DNA from: an uncultured Bacilli bacterium
Lineage (GTDB): Bacteria; Bacillota_I; Bacilli_A; RF39; UBA660
Reading direction: 5' to 3'
DNA: 7,120 bases
NCBI GenBank assembly: GCA_934090595.1
Contig: CAKOJO010000060.1
Location: 1-7,120 of the forward strand
The notes below the pieces were generated by a model. That model was given only the letters and a program-made list of their open reading frames with translations, searched no databases and was not told where the DNA came from. The number at the start of each line of letters is the position of its first letter. Positions within the stretch are counted from its first letter, which is position 1. The position numbers and the translations under genes were made by a program. Below are positions 1 through 6,270 of the stretch, piece after piece.

Positions 1-70
1 AACCCCAATTGATTATAAAACTCAACTAGGGTTTAAATAATATTCTTTTAGTGTCTACTTTTTGTTGACA
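1..70 (+). mobile_element. Right end of an IS3-family insertion sequence
   Basis: The segment holds the transposase tail (2-40) followed by a terminal repeat. Positions 52-70 read TGTCTACTTTTTGTTGACA, so the element would end in the canonical CA-3' and its outside-in repeat would begin TGTCAAC. The repeat is nearly self-complementary: TGTCTAC and GTTGACA are separated by TTTTT with one mismatch. If position 70 is the last base of the element, the flank begins AGTT at 71, and a 3-4 bp target duplication would be AGT or AGTT. The left end lies outside the window, so neither the repeat pairing nor the duplication can be confirmed. Confidence 0.55.
2..40 (+). CDS. 3' end of an IS3-family transposase (OrfB), cut by the window edge
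   Basis: The plus strand reads TPIDYKTQLGFK followed by TAA. This matches the usual C-terminus of IS3-family OrfB (DDE/rve integrase) proteins, where a 'SP/TPxxYR/K' segment follows the catalytic domain and the protein ends a few residues later. Only 12 codons are inside the window, so the catalytic residues cannot be checked and it is unknown whether the element is intact. The identification is supported by what follows: a short AT-rich spacer and a terminal-repeat-like sequence ending in CA. It is the only coding sequence on the plus strand, so it is transcribed towards the chromosomal genes to its right. The family call rests on motif memory from a very short stretch. Confidence 0.6.
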   Translation, partial: TPIDYKTQLGFK

Positions 71-79
71 AGTTCAATA

Positions 80-238
80 TTACTCTATTCCTTCTTTTAA
101 TACATTAAGCTCTTCAAGTGAAAGTCCAGTATATTTTGAAATAACATCTAAAGTTAAATTATCTTGAATCATCTTAAGAGCAATTTCTCTTGCTAAACCA
201 ATATAAAACATATAAAAATCATTGTCAAATGACCAAAT
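80..238 (-). pseudogene. C-terminal remnant of an Rpn/PD-(D/E)XK transposase-like protein
   Basis: A 52-codon open stretch ends in TAA at 82-80 and is bounded upstream by an in-frame TAA at 241-239. Its reading includes GLAREIALKMI, then DVISKYTGLSLEELNVLKEG. A helix of the 'EIAxKM' type followed by a short helix-turn-helix-like 'hxxISxxTGLSxEEh' segment at the very C-terminus is typical of Rpn/YhgA-like proteins (PD-(D/E)XK nuclease family transposases). The first Met (codon 10, ATG at 211-209) has no Shine-Dalgarno sequence. No nuclease domain exists upstream; that space holds a terminator and noncoding AT-rich DNA. I therefore read it as a 5'-truncated relic. The IS end stops 9 bp past its stop codon, so the IS did not cause the truncation. 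A 43-aa independent peptide is possible but unsupported. Confidence 0.45.
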
Positions 239-253
239 TTAAGATTTCATCAC

Positions 254-283
254 AAAAAAAGAACCAATTTTTAAAATTGATTC
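254..283. terminator. Bidirectional intrinsic terminator
   Basis: The arms gaaccaatt (261-269) and aattgattc (275-283) form a 9-bp stem with one G-T pair and a 5-nt loop. On the minus strand the stem is followed directly by seven T (260-254), the classic end for the ligA-pilin transcript, whose last stop codon lies about 95 nt upstream. On the plus strand the stem is followed by AATTTTTTAT (284-293), so it should also stop transcripts leaving the insertion sequence. It sits exactly between the mobile debris and the resident genes. Confidence 0.75.
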
Positions 284-305
284 AATTTTTTATCATTAAG
301 TTAGG

Positions 306-330
306 AAAAGTGTATTGTGAGCACACTTTT
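306..330. repeat. Inverted repeat, possible second terminator hairpin
   Basis: AAAAGTGT (306-313) and ACACTTTT (323-330) are perfectly complementary 8-bp arms around a 9-nt loop. Read on the plus strand, the 3' arm ends in five T (327-331), so it could act as an A/U-flanked weak terminator. On the minus strand it is followed by CC, not T, so it would only be an RNA hairpin in the 3' UTR of the pilin-like gene. A small palindrome, TTGTAATACAA, lies just to its right (330-340). The rest of the 284-377 gap shows nothing recognisable. Confidence 0.4.
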
Positions 331-377
331 TGTAATACAAATCTTAATTTTATATAGAATTGCACTTTTTTTAAAAA

Positions 378-800
378 TTACCCACATTTTATTTCATTTC
401 CATCTCTTTTGCATATCACTTTATCTTCAGTACCACATATCATTCTTAAGTTATATTGGTATTCTGTATCATTTTTAGTAATAGTCATTGTATCTATTAT
501 ACAATCATCTAAATTCAGATCACTTCCTGAGTCCTTTAACTTATTAATTCCAGGACTACATCCTTGTGTATCTCCTTCACAAAAATCAAAAAAAGTATTT
601 TCATTATTCCATAAATCAACACTATATTTATCATTGTAAAGTTTCATGTTTTTTTCTACTAGTTTATATAGTGATTCATATTTTTGTTGTTTACTACTAC
701 TAAGAGCATCTAAAATATTAGGTATAACAAGTACTGATATTACAGCCATTAATGTTATAACTAGTATTAATTCTATTAGTGTAAATCCTTTTTTATTCAT
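378..800 (-). CDS. Prepilin-like secreted protein with N-terminal methylation motif
   Basis: The 140-aa product opens with MNKKGFTLIELILVI, a type IV prepilin / type II pseudopilin leader. The short basic leader ends in Gly5, cleavage is expected before Phe6, and Glu10 is the conserved Glu5 of the mature protein. A hydrophobic helix runs to about residue 27 and should anchor or polymerise the subunit, followed by a charged helix to about 60. The C-terminal domain carries six cysteines (74, 81, 100, 122, 130, 139), so disulfides are likely outside the membrane. I do not recognise a named pilin family for this domain. I chose ATG at 800 because AGGTGAT lies 4 nt upstream; a GTG at 809 is part of that Shine-Dalgarno and is rejected. 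The gene overlaps ligA by 8 nt. No prepilin peptidase, ATPase or platform gene is in view, so its partners must be elsewhere. Confidence 0.85.
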   Translation of the reverse strand: MNKKGFTLIELILVITLMAVISVLVIPNILDALSSSKQQKYESLYKLVEKNMKLYNDKYSVDLWNNENTFFDFCEGDTQGCSPGINKLKDSGSDLNLDDCIIDTMTITKNDTEYQYNLRMICGTEDKVICKRDGNEIKCG

Positions 801-2793
801 TAATATCACCTAACCTTTTCTTTAATTCCTCTTCATCCCATATTGTTATTTTTAATTCTTTTGCTTTATCATATTTACTACCTGGATTGTCTCCGACTAT
901 TACAACGTTAGTATTTTTGCTGACTGATTCAATTGTTTTTCCTCCACGTATTGTTATTTCTTCTTTTAATCTATCCCTTGGCATTATTGATATAGTACCA
1001 GTAATAACGAATTTTTTGTCTGCAAAATCGTCTTGTTTTATTATTTGTTTTCCTAGATAGTTCATGTTAAGACCATGTTCTTTTAATTTATTTATAAGTT
1101 CTATATTATTTTGATCTTTAAAGTATTCTACTATACTTTTTGCCATAGTGTCTCCGATATCAGAAATAGCAATTAAGTCTTCGTATTTAGCATTAATTAC
1201 TTGATCAATATCTGGGTAGTTTTTAGCAATAATACTAGCACCTTTTTCTCCGAAGTGTCTTATTCCAAGAGCAAATAGTAATCTTTCTAAAGAGTTTTTC
1301 TTTGATTCTTCGATTGCATTAAGTAAATTATTTATAGATTTTTCTCCGAATCCTTCGAGTTCCATAAGTTCATCTTTGTACTTTTTTAAATCATATATTG
1401 ATGATATATCTTTTAAGTATCCAAAGTTATAAAAATCTTCGGCAATTCGTTCACCAAGTCCATCTATATTCATTGCTTTTCTACTAGAGAAATGAATTAA
1501 TTTTTCGATATTTCTTGCATCACATAAAGGGTTCATACAGTAGTGATTAGCTTCTTCATCTTTTCTTACTAGAGCGCTTCCACATACTGGACAGTTATTT
1601 ATCATAGTAAACTTTGGTAGTTGTTCTTGTCTTCTTTCAAGTTTTACTTCAACGACTTCCGGAATAACATCTCCAGCTTTTCTAATTGAGATATAGTCTC
1701 CGACTCTTATGTCTTTTTCTTTTACAAAGTCTTCATTGTGAAGTGTTGCACGTGATATAGTAGAACCCATTACTTTTACTGGTTCAAGAATTGCATTTGG
1801 AGTAATTTTACCAGTACGTCCTACAGTGAACTTTATATCAATAAGTTTTGTAATTACTTCTTCAGGTGGAAATTTATAAGCTGTTGCCCATTTAGGATAT
1901 TTAGCAGTATATCCAAGATTTTCTTGCATTCTTATGTCATTTACTTTTATAACCATTCCATCTATATCATATGGGAGTGTTGATCTAATGCTTGTTATTT
2001 CATTAATAAAGCTTATTACTTCATTTATGTTATTACAAAGTTTTCTTTTAGGATTTACACGTAGTCCTAAAGATTCGAAATATTCTAAAACATCAGAGTG
2101 TCTGTATAGTCCATAATCTATAGGATTAGGTAAATGATATAAGAAACAGTTTAGATTTCTTGATGCTGCGACTTTGCTATCTAGTTGTCTTACTGAACCA
2201 CTGGCAAGATTACGACAGTTTTGAAATAGGTCTAATCCTTTTTCTTTTCTTTCTTTGTTTACTCTTTCAAATTCTTTTTTATCTATATATATTTCACCAC
2301 GTACTTCGATTGATATGTCTTTTTTTAATCTAAGTGGTATTGTTTTAATAGTTTTTACGTTATTAGTGATGTCTTCTCCTACTTTACCATCTCCACGGGT
2401 TACACCACGTACTAAAACACCATTTTCATAGGTAAGACTTATTGCTAGGCCATCTATTTTTAGTTCTACTACATAGGTTGGATTATATCCTTCTTTTTTT
2501 ATTCTTTCATCAAATTTTACTATTTCATCTTCATTAAAAACATTTCCTAAAGATAACATAGGTAGTCTATGACGAACTTTTTCAAAGTTAGATAGCACTT
2601 CTGAACCTACTCTTTCAGTTGGAGAATCTGGTTGTTTTAAGTCTGGGTATTTTTGTTCAAGTTTTATTAATTCTTGCATTAGTCTATCATACTCAAAGTC
2701 GCTAACGCTTGGTTTATCTAGTATATAATACTCATGATTGTATTTATTAAGTAAGTCTGTTAATTCTTTTATTCTTTTACTAACATCATTCAT
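793..2793 (-). CDS. ligA: NAD+-dependent DNA ligase LigA
   Basis: The enzyme seals 3'-OH/5'-phosphate nicks in replication and repair, using NAD+ and releasing NMN and AMP. At 666 aa it has the full family architecture. Domain Ia (about 1-70) carries Tyr22, Asp32, Tyr35 and Asp36 for NMN binding. The nucleotidyltransferase domain (about 70-315) has the KxDG motif KIDG with adenylated Lys112. An OB fold covers about 316-400, and a Cys4 zinc finger uses Cys401, Cys404, Cys419 and Cys424. Helix-hairpin-helix repeats (about 430-580, including the GLGERIA and GFGEKS turns) precede a C-terminal BRCT domain (about 588-666, with FVITGT). No key residue is missing. ATG at 2793 is preceded by GGTGAT, 5 nt away. 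It has its own promoter just after the mutM terminator and leads a transcript with the prepilin-like gene. A place next to mutM/polA is unusual; in many Firmicutes ligA follows pcrA. Confidence 0.98.
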   Translation of the reverse strand: MNDVSKRIKELTDLLNKYNHEYYILDKPSVSDFEYDRLMQELIKLEQKYPDLKQPDSPTERVGSEVLSNFEKVRHRLPMLSLGNVFNEDEIVKFDERIKKEGYNPTYVVELKIDGLAISLTYENGVLVRGVTRGDGKVGEDITNNVKTIKTIPLRLKKDISIEVRGEIYIDKKEFERVNKERKEKGLDLFQNCRNLASGSVRQLDSKVAASRNLNCFLYHLPNPIDYGLYRHSDVLEYFESLGLRVNPKRKLCNNINEVISFINEITSIRSTLPYDIDGMVIKVNDIRMQENLGYTAKYPKWATAYKFPPEEVITKLIDIKFTVGRTGKITPNAILEPVKVMGSTISRATLHNEDFVKEKDIRVGDYISIRKAGDVIPEVVEVKLERRQEQLPKFTMINNCPVCGSALVRKDEEANHYCMNPLCDARNIEKLIHFSSRKAMNIDGLGERIAEDFYNFGYLKDISSIYDLKKYKDELMELEGFGEKSINNLLNAIEESKKNSLERLLFALGIRHFGEKGASIIAKNYPDIDQVINAKYEDLIAISDIGDTMAKSIVEYFKDQNNIELINKLKEHGLNMNYLGKQIIKQDDFADKKFVITGTISIMPRDRLKEEITIRGGKTIESVSKNTNVVIVGDNPGSKYDKAKELKITIWDEEELKKRLGDINE
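805..811 (-). promoter_or_regulatory. Ribosome-binding site of the prepilin-like gene
   Basis: AGGTGAT on the minus strand is a strong match to the anti-Shine-Dalgarno complement and stands 4 nt before ATG at 800. It lies inside the last codons of ligA (the Leu-Gly-Asp stretch), so ribosomes finishing ligA pass over it. It decides the start, because the possible upstream GTG start is buried in this motif. Confidence 0.75.
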
Positions 2794-2798
2794 TATGT

Positions 2799-2804
2799 AT
2801 CACC
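2799..2804 (-). promoter_or_regulatory. Ribosome-binding site of ligA
   Basis: GGTGAT lies 5 nt before the ligA ATG. The predicted transcription start (about 2803-2805) falls on or next to it, so the mRNA leader would be only about 10-12 nt. Confidence 0.55.
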
Positions 2805-2810
2805 ATAATA

Positions 2811-2839
2811 ATTATAAGATATTTTTAATAATAAGTAAA
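2811..2839 (-). promoter_or_regulatory. Sigma-70/SigA-type promoter for ligA and the prepilin-like gene
   Basis: On the minus strand a perfect -10 box TATAAT (2816-2811) is preceded by a 17-nt spacer and a -35 box TTTACT (2839-2834), which matches 4 of 6 consensus bases. It lies between the mutM terminator and ligA, where a promoter is required if that terminator works. AT-rich DNA produces TATAAT by chance, but the spacing and context support the call. Confidence 0.65.
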
Positions 2840-2850
2840 TTAAAATAAAG

Positions 2851-2880
2851 TAAAAATAAAAACGTCTCTATTGAAACGCT
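2851..2880 (-). terminator. Intrinsic terminator after mutM
   Basis: On the minus strand AGCGTTTC (2880-2873) and GAGACGTT (2868-2861) form an 8-bp stem with two G-T pairs around the tetraloop AATA. It is followed by TTTATTTTTA (2860-2851). The stem begins at the base directly after the mutM stop codon. It closes the pncC-polA-mutM transcript and separates it from ligA; the wobble pairs make some read-through plausible. Confidence 0.75.
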
Positions 2881-3702
2881 TTATTTTTGGCATTTATTGC
2901 AGTAATAGGTACTTCTTCCTCCGATTTTATCTCTTATTATTATATTATTACATACTAGGCATTTTTCATTTTCTCTTTTATGGACTAATAAGTTATTTTG
3001 AAATCTTCCTGATACTCCTTCTTCAGATGTATAGCTTCTTATAGTAGTACCACCTTCGTTTATTGCTTTTTCTAGTACTTTTTTAGTGTTTTCTATTATA
3101 AGTTTTAATTCTTTATCATTTAACTCATTACATTTTTTATGAGGATTTATTTTTGATAAGAATAGTATTTCATCAGCATATATGTTACCTATTCCTGTTA
3201 TTATACTTTGATCTAAAAGAACTGTTTTAATAGGAAGTCTTTTATTCTTATATTTATCTTTTAAATAGTTTATAGTAAGATTATCATCCCATGGTTCTAG
3301 TCCTAATTTTGTAAGTGGAGAGTTTTTGTATAAATCTTCTTTATTTATTAAGTACATTTTACCAAATTTTCTAGTATCTTTATATCTTAGTTCAAATGTA
3401 TCATCAATATTAAATATTACTAGTTCATGTTTTTCTATTTTTTCATTTGGTTTTCTATATAAATATTTTCCTTCCATTCTTAAATGACTAAGTAAATCAT
3501 AGTTATCAAGTTCAAATATTAACCATTTACCTCTTCTTTTAATGTCATTTATTGTTTGGTTTTGGATATTTAGTTTTACTTTACTGATATCTTGGTTTTC
3601 AAATACATTGTTATGAATTATATTTATGCTTTTAATAGTTTTATGTTGTAGATGATTTAGCAGTTGTTTTCTTACTGTTTCTACTTCTGGAAGTTCTGGC
3701 AT
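2881..3702 (-). CDS. mutM: Formamidopyrimidine-DNA glycosylase (Fpg/MutM)
   Basis: This bifunctional glycosylase/AP lyase removes 8-oxoguanine and formamidopyrimidines and cleaves the strand by beta,delta-elimination, starting base-excision repair. The 273-aa product begins MPELPEVET, so after Met removal Pro2 is the nucleophile and Glu3 the general acid. Lys59 in RRGKW corresponds to the conserved Lys of the family, and the HLRMEG loop (73-78) carries the intercalating residues. The H2TH motif is DQSIITGIGNIYADEI (164-179). The C-terminal zinc finger is Cys248-X2-Cys251-X16-Cys268-X2-Cys271, with Arg263 in GGRSTYYC. All expected residues are present and the length is normal. Its ATG overlaps the polA stop by one base (TAATG), with GAGG 7 nt upstream, so translation is probably coupled. 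Pairing with polA is a common Firmicute arrangement. A terminator follows directly. Confidence 0.97.
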   Translation of the reverse strand: MPELPEVETVRKQLLNHLQHKTIKSINIIHNNVFENQDISKVKLNIQNQTINDIKRRGKWLIFELDNYDLLSHLRMEGKYLYRKPNEKIEKHELVIFNIDDTFELRYKDTRKFGKMYLINKEDLYKNSPLTKLGLEPWDDNLTINYLKDKYKNKRLPIKTVLLDQSIITGIGNIYADEILFLSKINPHKKCNELNDKELKLIIENTKKVLEKAINEGGTTIRSYTSEEGVSGRFQNNLLVHKRENEKCLVCNNIIIRDKIGGRSTYYCNKCQK

Positions 3703-6260
3703 TATTTGGCCTCATACCAATTGGTTCCAATGTTTATATCTGCTTTTAAAGGAACGTTTAGTTTGTATACATTTTCCATTTTTTCTTTTACTATTTGTTC
3801 TACTACTTCTTTTTCATCTTTATAAACATCAAATACTAATTCATCGTGTACTTGAATAATCATTTTAGATTTTAATTTCTTTTCATTAAATAAATCATAT
3901 ATTTCTATCATTGCTTTTTTCAAGATATCTGCACTTGTTCCTTGAATTGGGGTATTAAGTGCCATTCTTTCTCCACTTTGTCTTATCATATAATTACTAT
4001 TTTTTAATTCGTCTATTACTCTTGTTCTTCCAAATAGTGTTTTAACATAGCCATTTTGATAGGCATCTTGTTTTAGGCTTTCCATATAGTCTTTTATACC
4101 TGTAAATGTATTAAGATAGTTTTCTATAAATGCTTTTGCTTCTTTTACATTGATGTTTAAGTCTTCGGATAGTCCAAAGCTACTTATACCGTATAGGATA
4201 CCAAAGTTAACTGCTTTAGCATTTCTTCTCATGAGTGGTGTTACTTCTTCTTTTGGTACATGGTATATATCCATTGCAGTTTTGGTATGAATATCCATAT
4301 CATTATTGAATGCTTCGATTAAGTTAGTAGCATTAGACATGTGTGCAAATACTCTTAGTTCTATTTGAGAATAATCACTAGATAAGATGTATCCATTATT
4401 ACTAGGAATAAATGCCTTTCTAATCATTCTTCCATATTCTGTTCTCATAGGTATGTTTTGAAGATTAGGACTAGTACTTGAAAGTCTTCCTGTTCTTGTT
4501 AGGGTTTGATTAAATATAGTGTGTATTCTTCCATCTTCTTTTATGTAGTCAATTAGTCCTACGGCATAGTTACTATATAGTTTAGCAAGCATTCTATATG
4601 TAAGTACTTTTTCTACTATTTCATAGTTAGTAAGTTTATTTAGAATATCTGCACTGGTAGAATAACTATCATTTTTTACTTTTTTAGGATATGGAATAGA
4701 TAGTTTTTCAAAAAGAATTGTTCCTAGTTGTTTAGGACTTAGTATATTAAATTCGACTCCTGCGAGTGTATAAATATCTTTAGTTAGAACTTCTAACTTA
4801 TTTTGAAGATCTTCTTTCATTTTATTTAAGACTTCTAAATCCATATTAACACCAGTGTATTCCATATCAGATAATACGTATGTTAATGGAAGTTCAATGT
4901 CAAGATATAGTTTTTCTTCATCTTTGTTTAATTCTTTATAGAATCTAGTTCTATTATTCCAAATGAATTTAGCTTTAGATACTGTATTTTTCATTATATC
5001 TTCTTTTGTAACGTCTTTTTTCTTTAAAAGGGTTATATCTTCAGTAGTGGTTTCACCACATATACTAGTAAGATAGCTGATATCATCTTTTATATTGTAG
5101 TTTAATAGATATGTTTCTAATACTAAGTCTTTATTGTTTTTATTATATGGAATATTGAAGTATTTAAATAGTGTTATGTTTTTCTTTAAGTCATATGTGT
5201 ATTTAGTGTTGTTATTGTTAAAAATATCTAGGTTTTTAAAGTTTTCTTTATCTATAAAACATGAAACATTATCATTATAGATACCAATTCCAATTACATC
5301 TTTATCATGATAGTTACCATTTACTAGAATATAATAGGCAAAGTCACCATCAAGTGAAATATTATCTTTTATTTCATATTCTAGTTCTTTTACTTCTTCT
5401 TTGACTCCTAGTTTTTTGATTATGGAATAGAATTCATATTCTTCGAGTAATGGAATGTATTCTTCAGTTATTCCTTCGTATTTAATATTTGAAAGATTAG
5501 TATCAATTGGAACGTCTTTATAAATTGTTGCAAGTTCGTATGAGAAATAAGCATCTTTTTTTGATTCTTCTAATTTATTTTTTGTACTTCCTTTAATTGA
5601 GTCTATATTTTCATATATACCATCAAGTGTTTTATATTCATGTAATAGTTTTAATGCTGTTTTTTCTCCGATTCCTTTGACTCCTGGTATGTTGTCTGAT
5701 GGGTCCCCCATTAATGATTTTAGATCGACCATTCTAGGTGGTGTTATTCCATAGGTTTCAAAGAATGTCTTTTCATTCATTCTGATATAGTCATTTGTTT
5801 TAAGTAATTTTACTTCAACATCATTAGATATTAATTGTAATAAGTCTTTATCACTTGATACAATGGTAGCAATAAAGTCATCATCTTTATCTACTTCTTT
5901 AGCAAATGTTCCTATTATATCGTCTGCTTCATAGTTATCTACTTCAAAGCATTTTATTCCCATTGTTCTTGCTATTTCTTTAGCTACTGGAAATTGTTGT
6001 TTTAATTCAAGAGGAGTTTCTCTTCTTCCATCTTTATAACCTTCATATTTTTCATGTCTAAATGTTTTTCCTTTATCAAAGGCAATCATCATATAACTAG
6101 GATTTTCTTCATTAATAATTTTATTTAGCATGTTAATAAATCCATATAGTGCATTAGTAGGAAAACCTTTTGAGTTTCTTAAAATACTTCCAGAGTATGC
6201 TGTGGCATAATAACTTCTGAAAAGAAGATTGTTTCCATCGATTAATATTACTTTTTTCAT
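3702..6260 (-). CDS. polA: DNA polymerase I (5' nuclease active, proofreading domain degenerate)
   Basis: Pol I fills repair gaps and removes RNA primers and flaps. The 852-aa protein has a 5'-3' nuclease domain (about 1-290) with Asp8 (LIDG), Asp62, Glu111/Asp113/Asp114 (EADD), Asp137/Asp139 and Asp186/Asp189 (GDPSDNIPGV), so that activity should be intact. The 3'-5' exonuclease-like domain (about 300-450) has lost its metal ligands: no DxE in the 307-325 region, and Asn361 where E. coli has Asp424. The polymerase domain (about 450-852) is complete: motif A DYSQIELR with Asp629 and Glu634, motif B with Arg678, Lys682, Phe686 and Tyr690, and motif C VHDE with Asp806. These all align with E. 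coli residues at a constant offset of 76. ATG at 6260 follows GGGAGG by 4 nt; the pncC-like gene ends 9 nt upstream. Confidence 0.98.
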   Translation of the reverse strand: MKKVILIDGNNLLFRSYYATAYSGSILRNSKGFPTNALYGFINMLNKIINEENPSYMMIAFDKGKTFRHEKYEGYKDGRRETPLELKQQFPVAKEIARTMGIKCFEVDNYEADDIIGTFAKEVDKDDDFIATIVSSDKDLLQLISNDVEVKLLKTNDYIRMNEKTFFETYGITPPRMVDLKSLMGDPSDNIPGVKGIGEKTALKLLHEYKTLDGIYENIDSIKGSTKNKLEESKKDAYFSYELATIYKDVPIDTNLSNIKYEGITEEYIPLLEEYEFYSIIKKLGVKEEVKELEYEIKDNISLDGDFAYYILVNGNYHDKDVIGIGIYNDNVSCFIDKENFKNLDIFNNNNTKYTYDLKKNITLFKYFNIPYNKNNKDLVLETYLLNYNIKDDISYLTSICGETTTEDITLLKKKDVTKEDIMKNTVSKAKFIWNNRTRFYKELNKDEEKLYLDIELPLTYVLSDMEYTGVNMDLEVLNKMKEDLQNKLEVLTKDIYTLAGVEFNILSPKQLGTILFEKLSIPYPKKVKNDSYSTSADILNKLTNYEIVEKVLTYRMLAKLYSNYAVGLIDYIKEDGRIHTIFNQTLTRTGRLSSTSPNLQNIPMRTEYGRMIRKAFIPSNNGYILSSDYSQIELRVFAHMSNATNLIEAFNNDMDIHTKTAMDIYHVPKEEVTPLMRRNAKAVNFGILYGISSFGLSEDLNINVKEAKAFIENYLNTFTGIKDYMESLKQDAYQNGYVKTLFGRTRVIDELKNSNYMIRQSGERMALNTPIQGTSADILKKAMIEIYDLFNEKKLKSKMIIQVHDELVFDVYKDEKEVVEQIVKEKMENVYKLNVPLKADINIGTNWYEAK

Positions 6261-6264
6261 AGAG

Positions 6265-6270
6265 CCTCCC
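6265..6270 (-). promoter_or_regulatory. Ribosome-binding site of polA touching the upstream stop codon
   Basis: GGGAGG on the minus strand shares its first G with the TAG stop of the pncC-like gene and lies 4 nt before the polA ATG. The spacing is short but the motif is strong. Ribosomes terminating on the first gene sit on this site, which favours coupled translation. Confidence 0.7.

Noticed and set aside
409..639. Plus-strand open frame of 76 codons
   Set aside because: It lies wholly antisense to the prepilin-like gene, has no convincing ribosome-binding site or domain, and is a by-product of the opposite strand.
801..809. GTG start adding three residues to the prepilin-like protein
   Set aside because: The GTG is part of the AGGTGAT ribosome-binding site; starting at ATG 800 leaves the standard short prepilin leader.
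1934..2116. Plus-strand open frame of 60 codons
   Set aside because: It is antisense within the nucleotidyltransferase domain of ligA, with no recognisable motif or start signal.
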